From: Pseudomonas sp. GD03858
GTDB lineage: Bacteria > Pseudomonadota > Gammaproteobacteria > Pseudomonadales > Pseudomonadaceae
Reading direction: 5' to 3'
DNA length: 64,000 bases
Assembly: GCF_029840925.1 (NCBI RefSeq)
Contig: NZ_JAOCDM010000015.1
Span: 1-64,000 of the forward strand
A program made the translations under genes and the position numbers. Below, piece by piece: positions 30,163-43,448 of this stretch. Every line of letters starts with the position of its first letter. Within the stretch, counting starts at the first letter, position 1. The notes under the pieces were generated by a model. That model made no database searches and was not told the DNA's origin. It saw nothing but the letters and a program-made list of their open reading frames with translations.

Positions 30163-31533
30163 CTACTTACCGATGCAGAAGCTCGAGAAGATCCTGCCGA
30201 GCAGGTCATCCGAACTGAACGCCCCGGTGATTTCCCCCAACGCCTGCTGTGCCTGGCGCAGATCCTCCGCCAACAGCTCTCCGGCGCCAGCCAGGGTCAA
30301 CTGCGCCCGACCATGTTCCAGGTGCTCGCTAGCCTGGCGTAGCGCCTCCAGGTGCCGACGACGGGCGCTGAAGCTGCTTTCCGCGGTCTGTTCATAACCC
30401 ATGCAGGCCTTGAGGTGGTTACGCAGCAGGTCCAGGCCCATATCGCTCTCACGGGCACTCAGGGTGATGGTCACATGGCCGTCGTCGCTTTGTTCCATGC
30501 CAACGGCTTCACCACTGAGGTCGGCCTTGTTGCGGATGAGGGTGACCTTGGCCACGTCCGGACGCTGATCGAGAAATTCTGGCCACAAGGCGAAGGGATC
30601 ACTGGCTTCCGGTGCGGTCGAGTCGACGACCAGCAGCACCCGATCGGCTTCGCCGATGGCCTTGAGCGCCCTTTCCACGCCGATCTTTTCCACATGGTCA
30701 TCGGTATCGCGCAGGCCGGCGGTATCGACCACATGCAACGGCATGCCATCGATGTGGATATGTTCGCGCAGGATGTCCCGGGTGGTGCCGGCAATATCGG
30801 TGACGATCGCCGCCTCGCGTCCGGCCAACTGGTTGAGCAGGCTCGATTTGCCGGCGTTCGGCCGGCCGGCGATGACCACGGTCATGCCATCGCGCAACAA
30901 GGCGCCCTGCCCGGCTTCACGCTGCACTGTGGACAACTCGCTGCGCACGTCATCGAGCATGCGCAACACATGGCCGTCGGCGAGAAAGTCGATTTCTTCC
31001 TCGGGGAAGTCGATTGCCGCCTCGACGTAGATGCGCAAGGCAATCAGCGCCTCGGTCAGCCCGTGCACACGCTTGGAGAACGCCCCCTGCAGAGAACGCA
31101 GGGCATTACGGGCAGCTTGGGTGGAGCTGGCTTCGATCAGGTCAGCGATGGCTTCGGCCTGGGCCAGGTCGAGCTTGTCGTTGAGGAACGCTCGCTCGCT
31201 GAACTCGCCCGGGCGCGCCAACCGGCAACCCAACTGCAGGCAACGCTGCAGCAGCATGTCCATGACCACCGGCCCACCGTGGCCCTGCAGCTCCAGCACG
31301 TCTTCGCCGGTGAACGAGTTCGGTCCGGGGAAGAACAGCGCTATGCCTTCGTCCAGGACCAGGCCTTCGGCATCGCGGAACGGGCCGTAGTGGGCATGGC
31401 GCGGGGTCAGCGTGCGGCCGGTGATGGCCTGCCCGGCCTGGCTGGCCAGCGGCCCGGACAAGCGGACGATGCCAACACCGCCACGGCCCTGGGCGGTAGC
31501 GATGGCGGCGATGGTTTCACGCACAGTGTTCAT
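30163..31533 (-). CDS. mnmE: tRNA modification GTPase MnmE
   Basis: The 456-aa G protein partners MnmG. The N-terminal tetrahydrofolate-binding domain begins [27 protein letters not shown]. The G domain holds the P-loop [16 protein letters not shown] and [10 protein letters not shown]. The protein ends with the conserved CIGK, which contains the catalytic cysteine region. It lies between yidC and mnmG. Confidence 0.97.
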   Translation of the reverse strand: MNTVRETIAAIATAQGRGGVGIVRLSGPLASQAGQAITGRTLTPRHAHYGPFRDAEGLVLDEGIALFFPGPNSFTGEDVLELQGHGGPVVMDMLLQRCLQLGCRLARPGEFSERAFLNDKLDLAQAEAIADLIEASSTQAARNALRSLQGAFSKRVHGLTEALIALRIYVEAAIDFPEEEIDFLADGHVLRMLDDVRSELSTVQREAGQGALLRDGMTVVIAGRPNAGKSSLLNQLAGREAAIVTDIAGTTRDILREHIHIDGMPLHVVDTAGLRDTDDHVEKIGVERALKAIGEADRVLLVVDSTAPEASDPFALWPEFLDQRPDVAKVTLIRNKADLSGEAVGMEQSDDGHVTITLSARESDMGLDLLRNHLKACMGYEQTAESSFSARRRHLEALRQASEHLEHGRAQLTLAGAGELLAEDLRQAQQALGEITGAFSSDDLLGRIFSSFCIGK

Positions 31534-31568
31534 GCTCGAAAGCCTCTACAACGAATTCGACGGATAGC

Positions 31569-31595
31569 AAAAACGCCCCACTAGGGGGCGTTTTT
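31569..31595. terminator. Rho-independent terminator after yidC (symmetric)
   Basis: The stem AAAAACGCCCC (31569-31579) pairs with GGGGCGTTTTT (31585-31595), loop 5 nt. The hairpin reads as a terminator on either strand. Its natural client is yidC on the minus strand, whose stop is 25 nt away. Confidence 0.88.
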
Positions 31596-31620
31596 ATTCA
31601 CAGGCAAACAGAAGTGCCCG

Positions 31621-33303
31621 TCAAGCAGCAGCTTTCTTGGCCGCTGCCTCGATGCCGCGAGTGATGTACCACTGCTGTGCGATCGACAGGCAGTTGTTCA
31701 CAACCCAGTACAGCACCAGACCGGCCGGGAACCACAGGAAGAAGAAGGTGAAGATGATCGGCATCATTTTCATGACCTTCGCTTGCATCGGATCCGGTGG
31801 CGTCGGGTTCAGGCGCTGCTGGATGAACATGGTGGCGCCCATGATGATCGGCAGGATGAAGAACGGATCCTTGATCGACAAGTCGGTGATCCACAGCATC
31901 CACGGGGCCTGGCGCATCTCGACGCTTTCCAGCAGTACCCAGTACAGGGCCAGGAACACCGGCATCTGCACCAGGATCGGCAGGCAGCCGCCCAGCGGGT
32001 TGATCTTCTCTTTCTTGTACAGCTCCATCATCGCCTGGGACATCTTCTGGCGATCGTCACCGAAGCGTTCCTTGAGCTGGGCCAGTTTCGGCGCCACGGC
32101 ACGCATGCGCGCCATCGAGCGGTAGCTGGCGGCCGAGAGCGGGAAGAACAGGCCCTTGATCAGCATGGTCAGGACGATGATCGACCAGCCCCAGTTGCCG
32201 AGCAGGCTGTGGATATGTTGCAGCAGCCAGAAGATCGGCTGGGCGATGAACCACAGGAAGCCGTAGTCGACGGTGAGTTCCAGGCCTGGGGACAACTCCT
32301 TGAGCTTGGACTGGATCTTGGGACCGGCGTACAGCATGGCGCTGGTCTCGACCTTGCCGCCGGCAGGCACGTTCAGGGCCGGACCGGTGTAGCCGATGAT
32401 GTAGTTGCCCTGGCTGTCCTTGCGGGTCTGGACCGCATTGTTGTCCGAGTGGCTTGGAATCCAGGCGGTCACGAAGTAGTGCTGCAACCAGGCGACCCAG
32501 CCGCCGGTTACATTTTCTTTCAAACTGCCTTTGTCGATGTCTTTCATCGACACTTTCTTGTACGGCTCCGAAGCTGTCCACAGGGCCGCACCCAGGTAGG
32601 TGGCGGTGCCGGTGGCGGTGCTCGACGACGGATCGGAGCTGGCGTCACGCTTGAGCTGGGCAAACATGTTGCCGGTCCAGGCCTGGCCACTCTGGTTGTC
32701 GATCAGGTAGCTGACGGTCAGGTCGTACTCGCCACGCTTGACGCTGAAGCGCTTGATGTAATTGACGCCGTTTTCGCTGAACTTCAGGTCCACGACCAAT
32801 TGGTCCTGGCCGTCGGCCAGCTGGAAGCTCTTCTGGTCCGCAGCGTAAAGCGGGCGACCGGTGGCGCGCGCATCCGGGCCGTTGGTACCGGTCAGGCCGC
32901 TCTGGGCAAGGTACACACGTTCGCCACCGTTATCGAACAGCTGGAACGGAATGTCCGGATGGTCCTGACGACGTGGGTATTTCGGCAGGTTCAGTTGGAC
33001 GATGTCGCCACCGACCGGGTCGATAGCCAGGTCCAGGACATCGGTCTTGATCCGGATCAGGTCCTTGCTGACCGCGACCGGCGCCAGCTCCGCAGGGCTG
33101 GATTCAGCATTGGCGCTCGGCACATCGGCGCTGGCACCGGAGTTGCCGGCCGGCACGGTATCCGGCAGGGACGGAGCAGCGTTGCTGGCAGCAGCATGCT
33201 GAGTCGGCAAGGCAGCCTGGCCGTAGTCCTGGTTCCACTTGAGGACCAGTACGTAGGACACGATTGCCAGGGCGACGATCAGGATCGTGCGTTTAATATC
33301 CAT
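31621..33303 (-). CDS. yidC: Membrane protein insertase YidC
   Basis: The 560-aa insertase places proteins in the inner membrane, alone or with SecYEG. The N-terminal anchor is MDIKRTILIVALAIVSYVLVLKW. A large periplasmic domain follows, then the conserved C-terminal five-helix core (GNWGWSIIVLTMLIKGLFFPL, GGCLPILVQMPVFLALYWVL). The ATG at 33303 is chosen because it starts the anchor and lies 2 nt after the yidD stop; the frame is open further upstream but overlaps yidD. It belongs to the rpmH-rnpA-yidD-yidC cluster. Confidence 0.97.
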   Translation of the reverse strand: MDIKRTILIVALAIVSYVLVLKWNQDYGQAALPTQHAAASNAAPSLPDTVPAGNSGASADVPSANAESSPAELAPVAVSKDLIRIKTDVLDLAIDPVGGDIVQLNLPKYPRRQDHPDIPFQLFDNGGERVYLAQSGLTGTNGPDARATGRPLYAADQKSFQLADGQDQLVVDLKFSENGVNYIKRFSVKRGEYDLTVSYLIDNQSGQAWTGNMFAQLKRDASSDPSSSTATGTATYLGAALWTASEPYKKVSMKDIDKGSLKENVTGGWVAWLQHYFVTAWIPSHSDNNAVQTRKDSQGNYIIGYTGPALNVPAGGKVETSAMLYAGPKIQSKLKELSPGLELTVDYGFLWFIAQPIFWLLQHIHSLLGNWGWSIIVLTMLIKGLFFPLSAASYRSMARMRAVAPKLAQLKERFGDDRQKMSQAMMELYKKEKINPLGGCLPILVQMPVFLALYWVLLESVEMRQAPWMLWITDLSIKDPFFILPIIMGATMFIQQRLNPTPPDPMQAKVMKMMPIIFTFFFLWFPAGLVLYWVVNNCLSIAQQWYITRGIEAAAKKAAA

Positions 33304-33305
33304 GA

Positions 33306-33551
33306 TTACTCGGCTATCGAAGAAGTTCGGGAGGAAGGAGCAGGTGGAACGGGATCGAAACCGCCGTCGTTCCACGGATGACAGCGCCCCAGGCGACGAA
33401 CGGCCAGCCACCCACCACGCAACAGGCCATGGTTTTCGATGGCTTCGTATGCGTAACAGGAACAGCTGGGATAGAAACGACAGTGACTGGCCATCAGTGG
33501 ACTGATGGCGTAACGGTAGAACTGGATCGGAACGAGGGCCAGTTTACGCAT
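33306..33551 (-). CDS. yidD: Membrane protein insertion efficiency factor YidD
   Basis: This 81-aa protein carries the YidD signature with conserved cysteines ([28 protein letters not shown] and [15 protein letters not shown]). It assists YidC-dependent insertion. Its ATG overlaps the rnpA 3' end by 8 nt and yidC begins 2 nt after its stop, so the three genes are coupled. Confidence 0.95.
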   Translation of the reverse strand: MRKLALVPIQFYRYAISPLMASHCRFYPSCSCYAYEAIENHGLLRGGWLAVRRLGRCHPWNDGGFDPVPPAPSSRTSSIAE

Positions 33552-33948
33552 TGTTACTGTCTACCCCTGCGGGATCGGCATTGACCGCTGGAGAGGGTCG
33601 ACTGCGAACCAGTCGCTTCCAGAGCTTGCCAAAGTGTTGGTGCAATTCTGGGTTTTCCACTTCGCCCAACCCCTTGCGCGCAACGATCACGATATCCAGA
33701 CCAGCCAACAGCTGCTGGTTCAGGCGAAACGAGTCGCGCATCAGGCGTTTCAGGCGATTGCGTTGAACGGCGAGCTTGACGCTCTTCTTGCCGATCACCA
33801 GGCCGAGGCGTGGGTGATCGAGACCGTTCTCGCGGGCAAGGATAAGCAGGTTTTTCCCTGGAACCTTGCCGGTTGGGGAGTCGAAGACCGCTTTGAAGTG
33901 TCGGGGTGTAAGCAGTCGCTTTTCCCGACTGAAGTCCTGACTCACCAC
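33544..33948 (-). CDS. rnpA: Ribonuclease P protein component
   Basis: The 134-aa RNase P protein holds the RNA-binding signature [18 protein letters not shown] and the N-terminal [16 protein letters not shown]. The start is GTG at 33948 (read as [10 protein letters not shown]), matching other Pseudomonas RnpA proteins. The 31 further codons in frame would run into rpmH and are rejected. It lies 13 nt after rpmH. Confidence 0.95.
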   Translation of the reverse strand: MVSQDFSREKRLLTPRHFKAVFDSPTGKVPGKNLLILARENGLDHPRLGLVIGKKSVKLAVQRNRLKRLMRDSFRLNQQLLAGLDIVIVARKGLGEVENPELHQHFGKLWKRLVRSRPSPAVNADPAGVDSNNA

Positions 33949-33961
33949 CTGTGCCGGAAAA

Positions 33962-34096
33962 TCAAATGGCCAGACGCTTACGGCCTTTGGCGCGACGACG
34001 CGACAGAACAGCACGGCCGTTCTTGGTGGCCATACGGGCACGGAAACCGTGGGTGCGGGCGCGCTTGATGGTGCTTGGTTGGAAAGTACGTTTCAT
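33962..34096 (-). CDS. rpmH: Ribosomal protein L34
   Basis: This 44-aa gene encodes [20 protein letters not shown] and continues with the basic L34 pattern to RKRLAI. It belongs to the large ribosomal subunit. Its promoter is visible upstream, and the oriC region begins just beyond that. It heads the rpmH-rnpA-yidD-yidC unit. Confidence 0.97.
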   Translation of the reverse strand: MKRTFQPSTIKRARTHGFRARMATKNGRAVLSRRRAKGRKRLAI

Positions 34097-34157
34097 GGCG
34101 TGTTACCTGGGTTGGTCGACAACGGGCCGGAAGGGCCCCCTTTTTAAGAGATCGGCG

Positions 34158-34186
34158 ATTCTAGAGAAAGCAAGCGGATAGGTCAA
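34158..34186 (-). promoter_or_regulatory. Predicted sigma70 promoter of rpmH
   Basis: On the minus strand the -35 is TTGACC (34186-34181) and the -10 is TAGAAT (34163-34158), with an exact 17-bp spacer. The transcript would start near 34151, about 55 nt before the rpmH ATG. The match is close to consensus, as expected for a ribosomal protein gene. Confidence 0.75.
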
Positions 34187-34229
34187 TTTCCAACCAGCCT
34201 TTCCTTCAGCCGGTGAAGTGGGTGATCAG

Positions 34230-34620
34230 CGGTTAGCCGGGTTGTCCGTCGATTCCCGAGACAGCCGCGTGAGATAAAAAAACAAAGAGGCATATAGAAA
34301 GCTTTTCTGAAGAACTTATAGAGCTTAAGTGGATAACCTTCTGTGGATAACTGCTTTGAGCCCAGAAATCACCTGCTGTACAGCAATTCACAACCTTGTC
34401 GGTAACAGGTGTTCTCTCTGTGGCGGGCTTGCGTAAAAGCTGTGTACCGAAGATGAGTTTATCCACAGGACGATTATCCACAGATCAAAACCCAGGGTTG
34501 TGCATAGACCTCAGCTAGCGTTATCCACAGGGCTTATCTACCGCTTGGGGTGGTAAAAAAGTCAATTTTTGGCGCTTTTACTGTGCCCGAGACGCCCGCC
34601 ACGTGTGGATAACTGGTCGC
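34230..34620. other. oriC: Chromosomal replication origin oriC
   Basis: This noncoding region between rpmH and dnaA is where functional Pseudomonas origins map. It has five perfect DnaA boxes (TTATCCACA or its complement) at 34342-34350, 34459-34467, 34474-34482, 34521-34529 and 34604-34612, plus a one-mismatch box at 34328-34336. The boxes occur in both orientations. An A/T-rich stretch with an A7 run and AAAACAAAGAGG lies at about 34271-34330 on the rpmH side and is the likely unwinding element. The remaining sequence down to dnaA holds the dnaA promoter. Confidence 0.92.
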
Positions 34621-34634
34621 CCGACCGGTACAAT
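34606..34634 (+). promoter_or_regulatory. Predicted dnaA promoter overlapping a DnaA box
   Basis: A -10 TACAAT (34629-34634) lies 17 bp after a weak -35 TGGATA (34606-34611). The -35 falls inside the perfect DnaA box 34604-34612. DnaA bound there would block polymerase, which fits the autorepression known for dnaA in other bacteria. Motif evidence only. Confidence 0.6.
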
Positions 34635-34680
34635 GGCGGTTTGTTTTTGCCTCAGCCGGCTTTCAACTCAGGGGATATCC

Positions 34681-36216
34681 GTGTCAGTGGAACTTTGGCA
34701 GCAGTGCGTGGAGCTTCTGCGCGATGAACTGCCTGCCCAGCAATTCAACACCTGGATCCGTCCGCTACAGGTCGAAGCCGAAGGCGACGAGTTGCGCGTC
34801 TATGCGCCCAACCGCTTTGTGCTCGATTGGGTCAATGAGAAGTATCTTGGCCGCCTGCTCGAATTGCTCGGCGAACAGGGCAGCGGTATCGCGCCCGTCC
34901 TTTCCTTATTAATAGGCAGTCGTCGCAGCTCCGCGGCGCGCGCGGCACCCAATGCCCCCGTCAGTGCCGCAGTCGCAGCCAACATGGCGCAACAAGCTCA
35001 GTTGCAGCAGTCGGCAAAAGTCGAACAGCCGGCCGAGCCTGTCAGTGCCTCGGTGATCGAGCCTGCGCCGAACGCCGAGGTCGAAGAACCGACTTCCCGT
35101 GACAGCTTCGACAGCATGGCTGAACCTGCCGCGATGCCTGCGACTACTGGGCGCACCGAGCAACGTACGGTGCAGGTCGAAGGCGCGCTCAAGCACACCA
35201 GCTACCTCAACCGCACCTTCACCTTCGAGACGTTCGTCGAGGGTAAGTCCAACCAGCTGGCCCGTGCTGCGGCCTGGCAGGTCGCCGACAACCCCAAGCA
35301 TGGCTACAACCCGCTCTTCCTTTATGGCGGTGTTGGCCTGGGTAAGACGCACTTGATGCATGCGGTGGGTAACCATCTGTTGAAGAAGAACCCGAATGCC
35401 AAGGTGGTCTACCTGCATTCCGAGCGCTTCGTCGCGGACATGGTCAAGGCGCTCCAGCTTAACGCCATCAATGAATTCAAACGTTTCTACCGTTCGGTCG
35501 ATGCGTTGCTGATCGACGACATCCAGTTCTTCGCCCGCAAGGAGCGATCCCAGGAAGAGTTTTTCCATACCTTCAACGCCTTGCTCGAAGGCGGTCAGCA
35601 GGTGATCCTCACCAGTGACCGTTACCCGAAGGAGATCGAAGGCCTGGAGGAGCGTCTGAAGTCGCGCTTCGGTTGGGGCCTGACGGTGGCCGTCGAGCCA
35701 CCGGAACTGGAAACCCGCGTGGCGATCCTGATGAAGAAGGCCGACCAGGCCAAGGTCGAGCTGCCGCACGACGCCGCGTTCTTCATCGCCCAGCGTATCC
35801 GCTCCAACGTGCGTGAGCTCGAAGGTGCTCTGAAGCGGGTGATTGCTCACTCGCACTTCATGGGCCGCGACATCACCATCGAGCTGATCCGTGAGTCGCT
35901 CAAGGATCTGCTGGCGCTGCAGGACAAGCTGGTCAGTGTGGATAACATCCAGCGCACCGTGGCCGAGTACTACAAGATCAAGATCTCCGATCTGCTGTCC
36001 AAGCGACGGTCGCGCTCCGTGGCGCGTCCTCGGCAGGTGGCCATGGCGTTGTCGAAAGAGCTGACCAACCACAGTCTGCCGGAGATTGGCGACATGTTCG
36101 GCGGCCGCGACCACACCACCGTGCTGCACGCCTGCCGCAAGATCAACGAATTGAAGGAATCCGACGCGGACATCCGCGAGGACTACAAGAACCTGCTGCG
36201 CACGCTGACGACCTGA
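34681..36216 (+). CDS. dnaA: Chromosomal replication initiator DnaA
   Basis: The 511-aa AAA+ initiator binds DnaA boxes and opens oriC. Domain I starts [28 protein letters not shown]. Domain II is a variable linker of about 100 residues. Domain III has Walker [18 protein letters not shown] and Walker [10 protein letters not shown]. Domain IV ends with the DNA-binding signature [17 protein letters not shown]. The start is GTG at 34681; upstream in-frame codons reach into the promoter and are excluded. A perfect DnaA box lies in the coding sequence (35937-35945). Confidence 0.98.
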   Translation: MSVELWQQCVELLRDELPAQQFNTWIRPLQVEAEGDELRVYAPNRFVLDWVNEKYLGRLLELLGEQGSGIAPVLSLLIGSRRSSAARAAPNAPVSAAVAANMAQQAQLQQSAKVEQPAEPVSASVIEPAPNAEVEEPTSRDSFDSMAEPAAMPATTGRTEQRTVQVEGALKHTSYLNRTFTFETFVEGKSNQLARAAAWQVADNPKHGYNPLFLYGGVGLGKTHLMHAVGNHLLKKNPNAKVVYLHSERFVADMVKALQLNAINEFKRFYRSVDALLIDDIQFFARKERSQEEFFHTFNALLEGGQQVILTSDRYPKEIEGLEERLKSRFGWGLTVAVEPPELETRVAILMKKADQAKVELPHDAAFFIAQRIRSNVRELEGALKRVIAHSHFMGRDITIELIRESLKDLLALQDKLVSVDNIQRTVAEYYKIKISDLLSKRRSRSVARPRQVAMALSKELTNHSLPEIGDMFGGRDHTTVLHACRKINELKESDADIREDYKNLLRTLTT

Positions 36217-36256
36217 TGGCCGTCTGCGCAGCTAATTGAAGGCAAGGGACTAGACC

Positions 36257-37360
36257 ATGCATTTCACCATTCAACGCGAAGCCCTGTTGAAACCCCTGCA
36301 ACTGGTCGCAGGCGTCGTCGAGCGCCGCCAGACCTTGCCGGTCCTGTCCAACGTCCTGCTGGTCGTGCAAGGCCAGCAGCTGTCGTTGACCGGTACCGAC
36401 CTGGAAGTCGAACTGGTTGGCCGCGTCCAGCTGGAAGAGCCCGCCGAACCGGGCGAGATCACCGTGCCGGCGCGCAAGCTGATGGACATCTGCAAGAGCC
36501 TGCCCAGCGATGTGCTGATCGACATCAAGGTCGACGAGCAGAAGCTGCTGGTCAAGGCCGGCCGCAGCCGTTTCACCCTGTCCACCCTGCCGGCCAATGA
36601 CTTCCCGACCGTGGAAGAAGGTCCAGGCTCGCTGACCTGCAACCTGGAACAGAGCAAGCTGCGCCGCCTGATCGAGCGCACCAGCTTCGCCATGGCCCAG
36701 CAAGATGTGCGCTACTACCTCAACGGTATGTTGCTGGAAGTGTCCCCCGGCACCCTGCGTGCCGTGGCCACCGACGGCCACCGCTTGGCGCTGTGTGCCA
36801 TGCAGGCACCTATCGACCAAGCTGATCGTCACCAGGTCATCGTGCCACGCAAAGGTATCCTCGAGCTGGCGCGCTTGCTGACCGATCCGGAAGGCACGGT
36901 CAGCATCGTCCTGGGCCAGCACCACATTCGTGCTACCACTGGTGAGTTCACCTTCACCTCCAAGCTGGTCGATGGCAAGTTCCCGGACTACGAGCGCGTA
37001 CTGCCCAAGGGCGGCGACAAGCTGGTAATCGGCGATCGTCAGGCGCTGCGTGAGGCGTTTAGCCGTACTGCGATCCTGTCCAACGAGAAGTACCGCGGTA
37101 TCCGTCTGCAACTGGCTGCCGGTCAGTTGAAGATCCAGGCCAACAACCCGGAGCAGGAAGAAGCGGAAGAAGAAATCAGCGTCGACTACAACGGCAGCTC
37201 GCTGGAGATCGGTTTCAACGTCAGCTACTTGCTGGACGTGCTGGGCGTCATGACCACTGAACAGGTTCGCCTGATTCTGTCGGACTCCAACAGCAGCGCC
37301 CTGCTGCAGGAAGCCGGCAATGACGACTCGTCCTACGTTGTCATGCCGATGCGCCTGTAA
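36257..37360 (+). CDS. dnaN: DNA polymerase III sliding clamp (beta subunit)
   Basis: The 367-aa beta clamp starts MHFTIQREALLKPLQLVAGVVERRQTLPVLSN. It has the three clamp repeats and the conserved C-terminal YVVMPMRL. It encircles DNA to give polymerase III its processivity. It follows dnaA by 40 nt, in the dnaA-dnaN-recF-gyrB cluster. Confidence 0.98.
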   Translation: MHFTIQREALLKPLQLVAGVVERRQTLPVLSNVLLVVQGQQLSLTGTDLEVELVGRVQLEEPAEPGEITVPARKLMDICKSLPSDVLIDIKVDEQKLLVKAGRSRFTLSTLPANDFPTVEEGPGSLTCNLEQSKLRRLIERTSFAMAQQDVRYYLNGMLLEVSPGTLRAVATDGHRLALCAMQAPIDQADRHQVIVPRKGILELARLLTDPEGTVSIVLGQHHIRATTGEFTFTSKLVDGKFPDYERVLPKGGDKLVIGDRQALREAFSRTAILSNEKYRGIRLQLAAGQLKIQANNPEQEEAEEEISVDYNGSSLEIGFNVSYLLDVLGVMTTEQVRLILSDSNSSALLQEAGNDDSSYVVMPMRL

Positions 37361-37375
37361 CCCATAGCAGGCGAC

Positions 37376-40904
<3,529 letters not shown>

Positions 40905-40920
40905 TTAGCTGGCAGTACCA

Positions 40921-40952
40921 AAAAAGCCAATCCATGGGATTGGCTTTTTTTT
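40921..40952 (+). terminator. Rho-independent terminator after gyrB
   Basis: The stem AAGCCAATCC (40924-40933) pairs with GGATTGGCTT (40937-40946) around a 3-nt loop, followed by a T run. It lies about 20 nt past the gyrB stop. Confidence 0.92.
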
Positions 40953-40963
40953 GCCTTCACGAA

Positions 40964-40979
40964 TGTTCCACGTGGAACT
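40964..40979. promoter_or_regulatory. parS: parS site 3 (between gyrB and fisR)
   Basis: TGTTCCACGTGGAACT matches the parS consensus at 15 of 16 positions. It sits after the gyrB terminator and its edge touches the fisR stop codon. Confidence 0.85.
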
Positions 40980-42276
40980 ACGAAATTCCCAATGTTTTAA
41001 GTCGGCGGTACAACGTGCGTTCGCTCATCCCGAGGTGATCGGCCAATTCACTTCGGGAACCGCTGAAGGTTTCCAAGGCGTGGGCCAGATCGGCCATTTC
41101 GTTCTTACGTCCCCGAACACCTGGCTGCCTTATAGTCGGGTAGATATCTTCCGGAAGATGCTCGGGACGGATCAGCCCATCATCAGCAAACAATCGCGCG
41201 CGCTCCAGGATGTTCCTGAGTTCGCGAATGTTGCCTGGGAAGGTATGCAGGTTGAGGCACTCGAGTGCTTCGGCGGTAACCTTGGGCGCGTGCTTGCCGG
41301 CCATGCGTTGCAGCAGGCTCTCACAGAGCAACGGTAAATCCTCGACTCGCTCACGTAGTGACGGCAGGCGAATCGGGAACCCGCTGATGCGGTAATACAG
41401 GTCTTCGCGGAACGTCCCTTCGGCGGCCATCTCTTTCAATGGCTTGTGCGTGGCCGAGACCAGGCGAAAGTCCGAATGGACCGTGCGTGTGCTGCCGACC
41501 GGGCGGAAGCTACCGGACTCGATCAGGCGCAGCAGTTTCACCTGCATGGCCAGCGGTACCTCACCGATCTCATCGAGGAACAGGGTGCCACCGTGAGCGG
41601 CTTCGGCCAGGCCGATCTTGCGTTGAGTCGCGCCGGTGAAGGCACCTTTCTCATAGCCGAACAGTTCACTCTCGAACAGCGACTCGGTCAGCCCGGTGCA
41701 GTCCACCACCACCAGGGGACCATTGGCTCGGGGGCTGCCCAGGTGCAGGGCGCGGGCGAACAGCTCCTTGCCGGTACCGGATTCACCCTGGAGCAATACC
41801 GGGATCTGTGCGGGGGCCGCTCGCTGCAGACTGGCCAACGCAGTCTTGAAGGCTGGCGCCCGGCCAACCAACCCCTGCTGTTGAGGCTGTGCCGATGCCA
41901 GGGTGATGCTGGTCAGGCGTTCGACGAAGGCTACCACCCTGCCCTCGTCATCGAGGATCGGGCGCAGCTCCACATCCACATGTTCCGGCCCTCGCGGAGT
42001 GTGATGGATGTGCAGCACGCGCTCGGGCACCTTGCTGTCCAGCGACTTGCGCAGCGGGCAATGTTCCCCGGCCTGGTCGCAAGGCACGGCATAGTGGTGC
42101 GAGACCCGATGGCACTTTTCGCCGATAGGCGCGTGCTCCTCGTTGCCGAACTGGCGACGGTACGCCGCGTTGGCAGCCAGGATGTTGTAGTCGGTGTCCA
42201 GCACGATGCTGGGCAGCACATCGTGTTCGAGGTAGGACACCAGCGCGAGGATCGCGGGATGGGAAGCGGCTAGCAT
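40978..42276 (-). CDS. fisR: Sulfane-sulfur-responsive sigma54 activator FisR
   Basis: This 432-aa bacterial enhancer-binding protein has an N-terminal PAS-like sensor, then an AAA+ domain with Walker A GESGTGKE (164-171) and the sigma54 contact loop GAFTGAT (211-217), then a C-terminal Fis-type helix-turn-helix ([21 protein letters not shown]). Cys55, Cys66 and Cys73 have the C-x10-C-x6-C spacing of FisR, whose cysteines react with sulfane sulfur to switch on sqr and pdo. Divergent pdo-sqr genes support this. The ATG at 42276 opens the sensor domain; the longer frame adds no homologous sequence. It is one of the few minus-strand genes right of oriC near the origin. Confidence 0.88.
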   Translation of the reverse strand: MLAASHPAILALVSYLEHDVLPSIVLDTDYNILAANAAYRRQFGNEEHAPIGEKCHRVSHHYAVPCDQAGEHCPLRKSLDSKVPERVLHIHHTPRGPEHVDVELRPILDDEGRVVAFVERLTSITLASAQPQQQGLVGRAPAFKTALASLQRAAPAQIPVLLQGESGTGKELFARALHLGSPRANGPLVVVDCTGLTESLFESELFGYEKGAFTGATQRKIGLAEAAHGGTLFLDEIGEVPLAMQVKLLRLIESGSFRPVGSTRTVHSDFRLVSATHKPLKEMAAEGTFREDLYYRISGFPIRLPSLRERVEDLPLLCESLLQRMAGKHAPKVTAEALECLNLHTFPGNIRELRNILERARLFADDGLIRPEHLPEDIYPTIRQPGVRGRKNEMADLAHALETFSGSRSELADHLGMSERTLYRRLKTLGIS

Positions 42277-42314
42277 GACAGCACCAGATGAAGGACCTGG
42301 CGAGGGTAGCAAGG

Positions 42315-42376
42315 ACTGCCAAACACTGCCATTGGCTGACAGTCGACTGCCAGGAACTGTCACCTTTGCTTGGCAG
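42315..42376 (+). promoter_or_regulatory. Candidate FisR upstream activating sequence
   Basis: Three copies of ACTGCCA (42315-42321, 42325-42331, 42346-42352), an inverted copy TTGGCAG (42370-42376) and an inverted repeat TGACAG/CTGTCA (42337-42342, 42357-42362) cluster about 75-135 bp upstream of the -24/-12 promoter. That is the usual place for enhancer binding. FisR binding is inferred. Confidence 0.45.
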
Positions 42377-42383
42377 CAATGGG

Positions 42384-42428
42384 GCTGCTGCGCAGTCCAT
42401 CGCGGCACGAGGCCGCTCCTGCAAGGGA
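42384..42428. repeat. Single REP-like element
   Basis: This is a diverged single copy of the REP family seen elsewhere (core ATCGCGGCACGAGGCCGCTC), lying between the candidate UAS and the -24/-12 promoter. It forms a partial stem-loop with no inverted partner nearby. Confidence 0.6.
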
Positions 42429-42448
42429 TGGCGTGCTATCTGAAAGGC

Positions 42449-42464
42449 TGGCATGCATCTTGAT
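42449..42464 (+). promoter_or_regulatory. Sigma54 (-24/-12) promoter of the pdo-sqr operon
   Basis: TGGCATGCATCTTGAT fits the consensus TGGCACG-N4-TTGCW with two mismatches and retains the invariant GG and TG at the correct spacing. Transcription would start near 42475, about 48 nt before pdo. A divergently encoded sigma54 activator makes the call consistent. Confidence 0.75.
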
Positions 42465-42522
42465 AAAGCCCCCTTCACTGCCTATGCCTTCAAGGAGGCT
42501 CGGTGGATAACTGGAGAGTGCA

Positions 42523-43407
42523 ATGATCATCGGCAACAACCTTCACGTCGAAGCATTCTTCGACAAGGCGACCTGGACCATCAGCTACCTGGTCATGGAT
42601 GGCGAGACGCGCCAATGTGCGCTGATCGACAGCGTGCTGGACTATGACCCGAAGTCCGGGCGCACCTGCAGCGATTCGGCGGACAAGTTGATCGCCCGTG
42701 TCGAAGCGCTGGACGCCAAGGTGCAATGGATCCTGGATACCCATGTGCACGCTGACCATCTTTCCGCGGCGGCCTATCTCAAGGAGCGGCTTGGCGGCAG
42801 CATCGCGATCGGTGCGCAGATCACCCAGGTGCAGAAAGTCTTCGGCACCCTGTTCAACGCCGAGCCGGGTTTTGCCCGCGACGGCAGCCAGTTCGACGTG
42901 CTGTTCGAAGATGAAGAGGGATTTCGCATCGGCAACCTGCACGCCCGTGCCCTGCACACCCCTGGGCATACCCCGGCGTGCATGAGCTACATGATCGAGG
43001 ACGCGGGCGAGATCGCTGTGTTCGTCGGCGACACCTTGTTCACTCCCGACTATGGCACCGCCCGTTGCGACTTCCCGGGCGCCAGCGCGAGAACCCTGTA
43101 CCAGTCGATCCGTCGCCTGCTCGCCTTCCCCGATCAGACCCGGCTGTTCATGTGCCACGACTACCTGCCCGGTGGCCGTGAACTGCGTTATGTCACCACC
43201 GTGGCCGAGCAACGTGCCTACAACATCCATATCCATGAAGGGGTCAGCGAAGACAGCTTCGTGCAGATGCGCGAAGCCCGTGACAAGACCCTCGACATGC
43301 CCGTGCTGATCCTGCCGTCGGTGCAGATCAACATGCGCAGCGGACAATTCCCCGAACCTGAAGCGAACGGTGTGAGCTACCTGAAGATCCCGCTGAACAA
43401 GCTGTAA
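42523..43407 (+). CDS. pdo: Persulfide (sulfur) dioxygenase, metallo-beta-lactamase fold
   Basis: The 294-aa nonheme iron enzyme oxidises glutathione persulfide to sulfite. The metal motif THVHADHL gives His74, His76, Asp78 and His79, and downstream ligands fit HTPGHTPACMSY and FVGDTLFTPDYGT. It is similar to the Blh/PDO2 type of ETHE1 relatives. It sits directly upstream of the sulfide:quinone oxidoreductase, so the pair converts sulfide to persulfide and then sulfite. A sigma54 promoter precedes it. Confidence 0.9.
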   Translation: MIIGNNLHVEAFFDKATWTISYLVMDGETRQCALIDSVLDYDPKSGRTCSDSADKLIARVEALDAKVQWILDTHVHADHLSAAAYLKERLGGSIAIGAQITQVQKVFGTLFNAEPGFARDGSQFDVLFEDEEGFRIGNLHARALHTPGHTPACMSYMIEDAGEIAVFVGDTLFTPDYGTARCDFPGASARTLYQSIRRLLAFPDQTRLFMCHDYLPGGRELRYVTTVAEQRAYNIHIHEGVSEDSFVQMREARDKTLDMPVLILPSVQINMRSGQFPEPEANGVSYLKIPLNKL

Positions 43408-43448
43408 GCCACGCCGTACCCATAACGAGATTTCCAAGGAATACCGCC

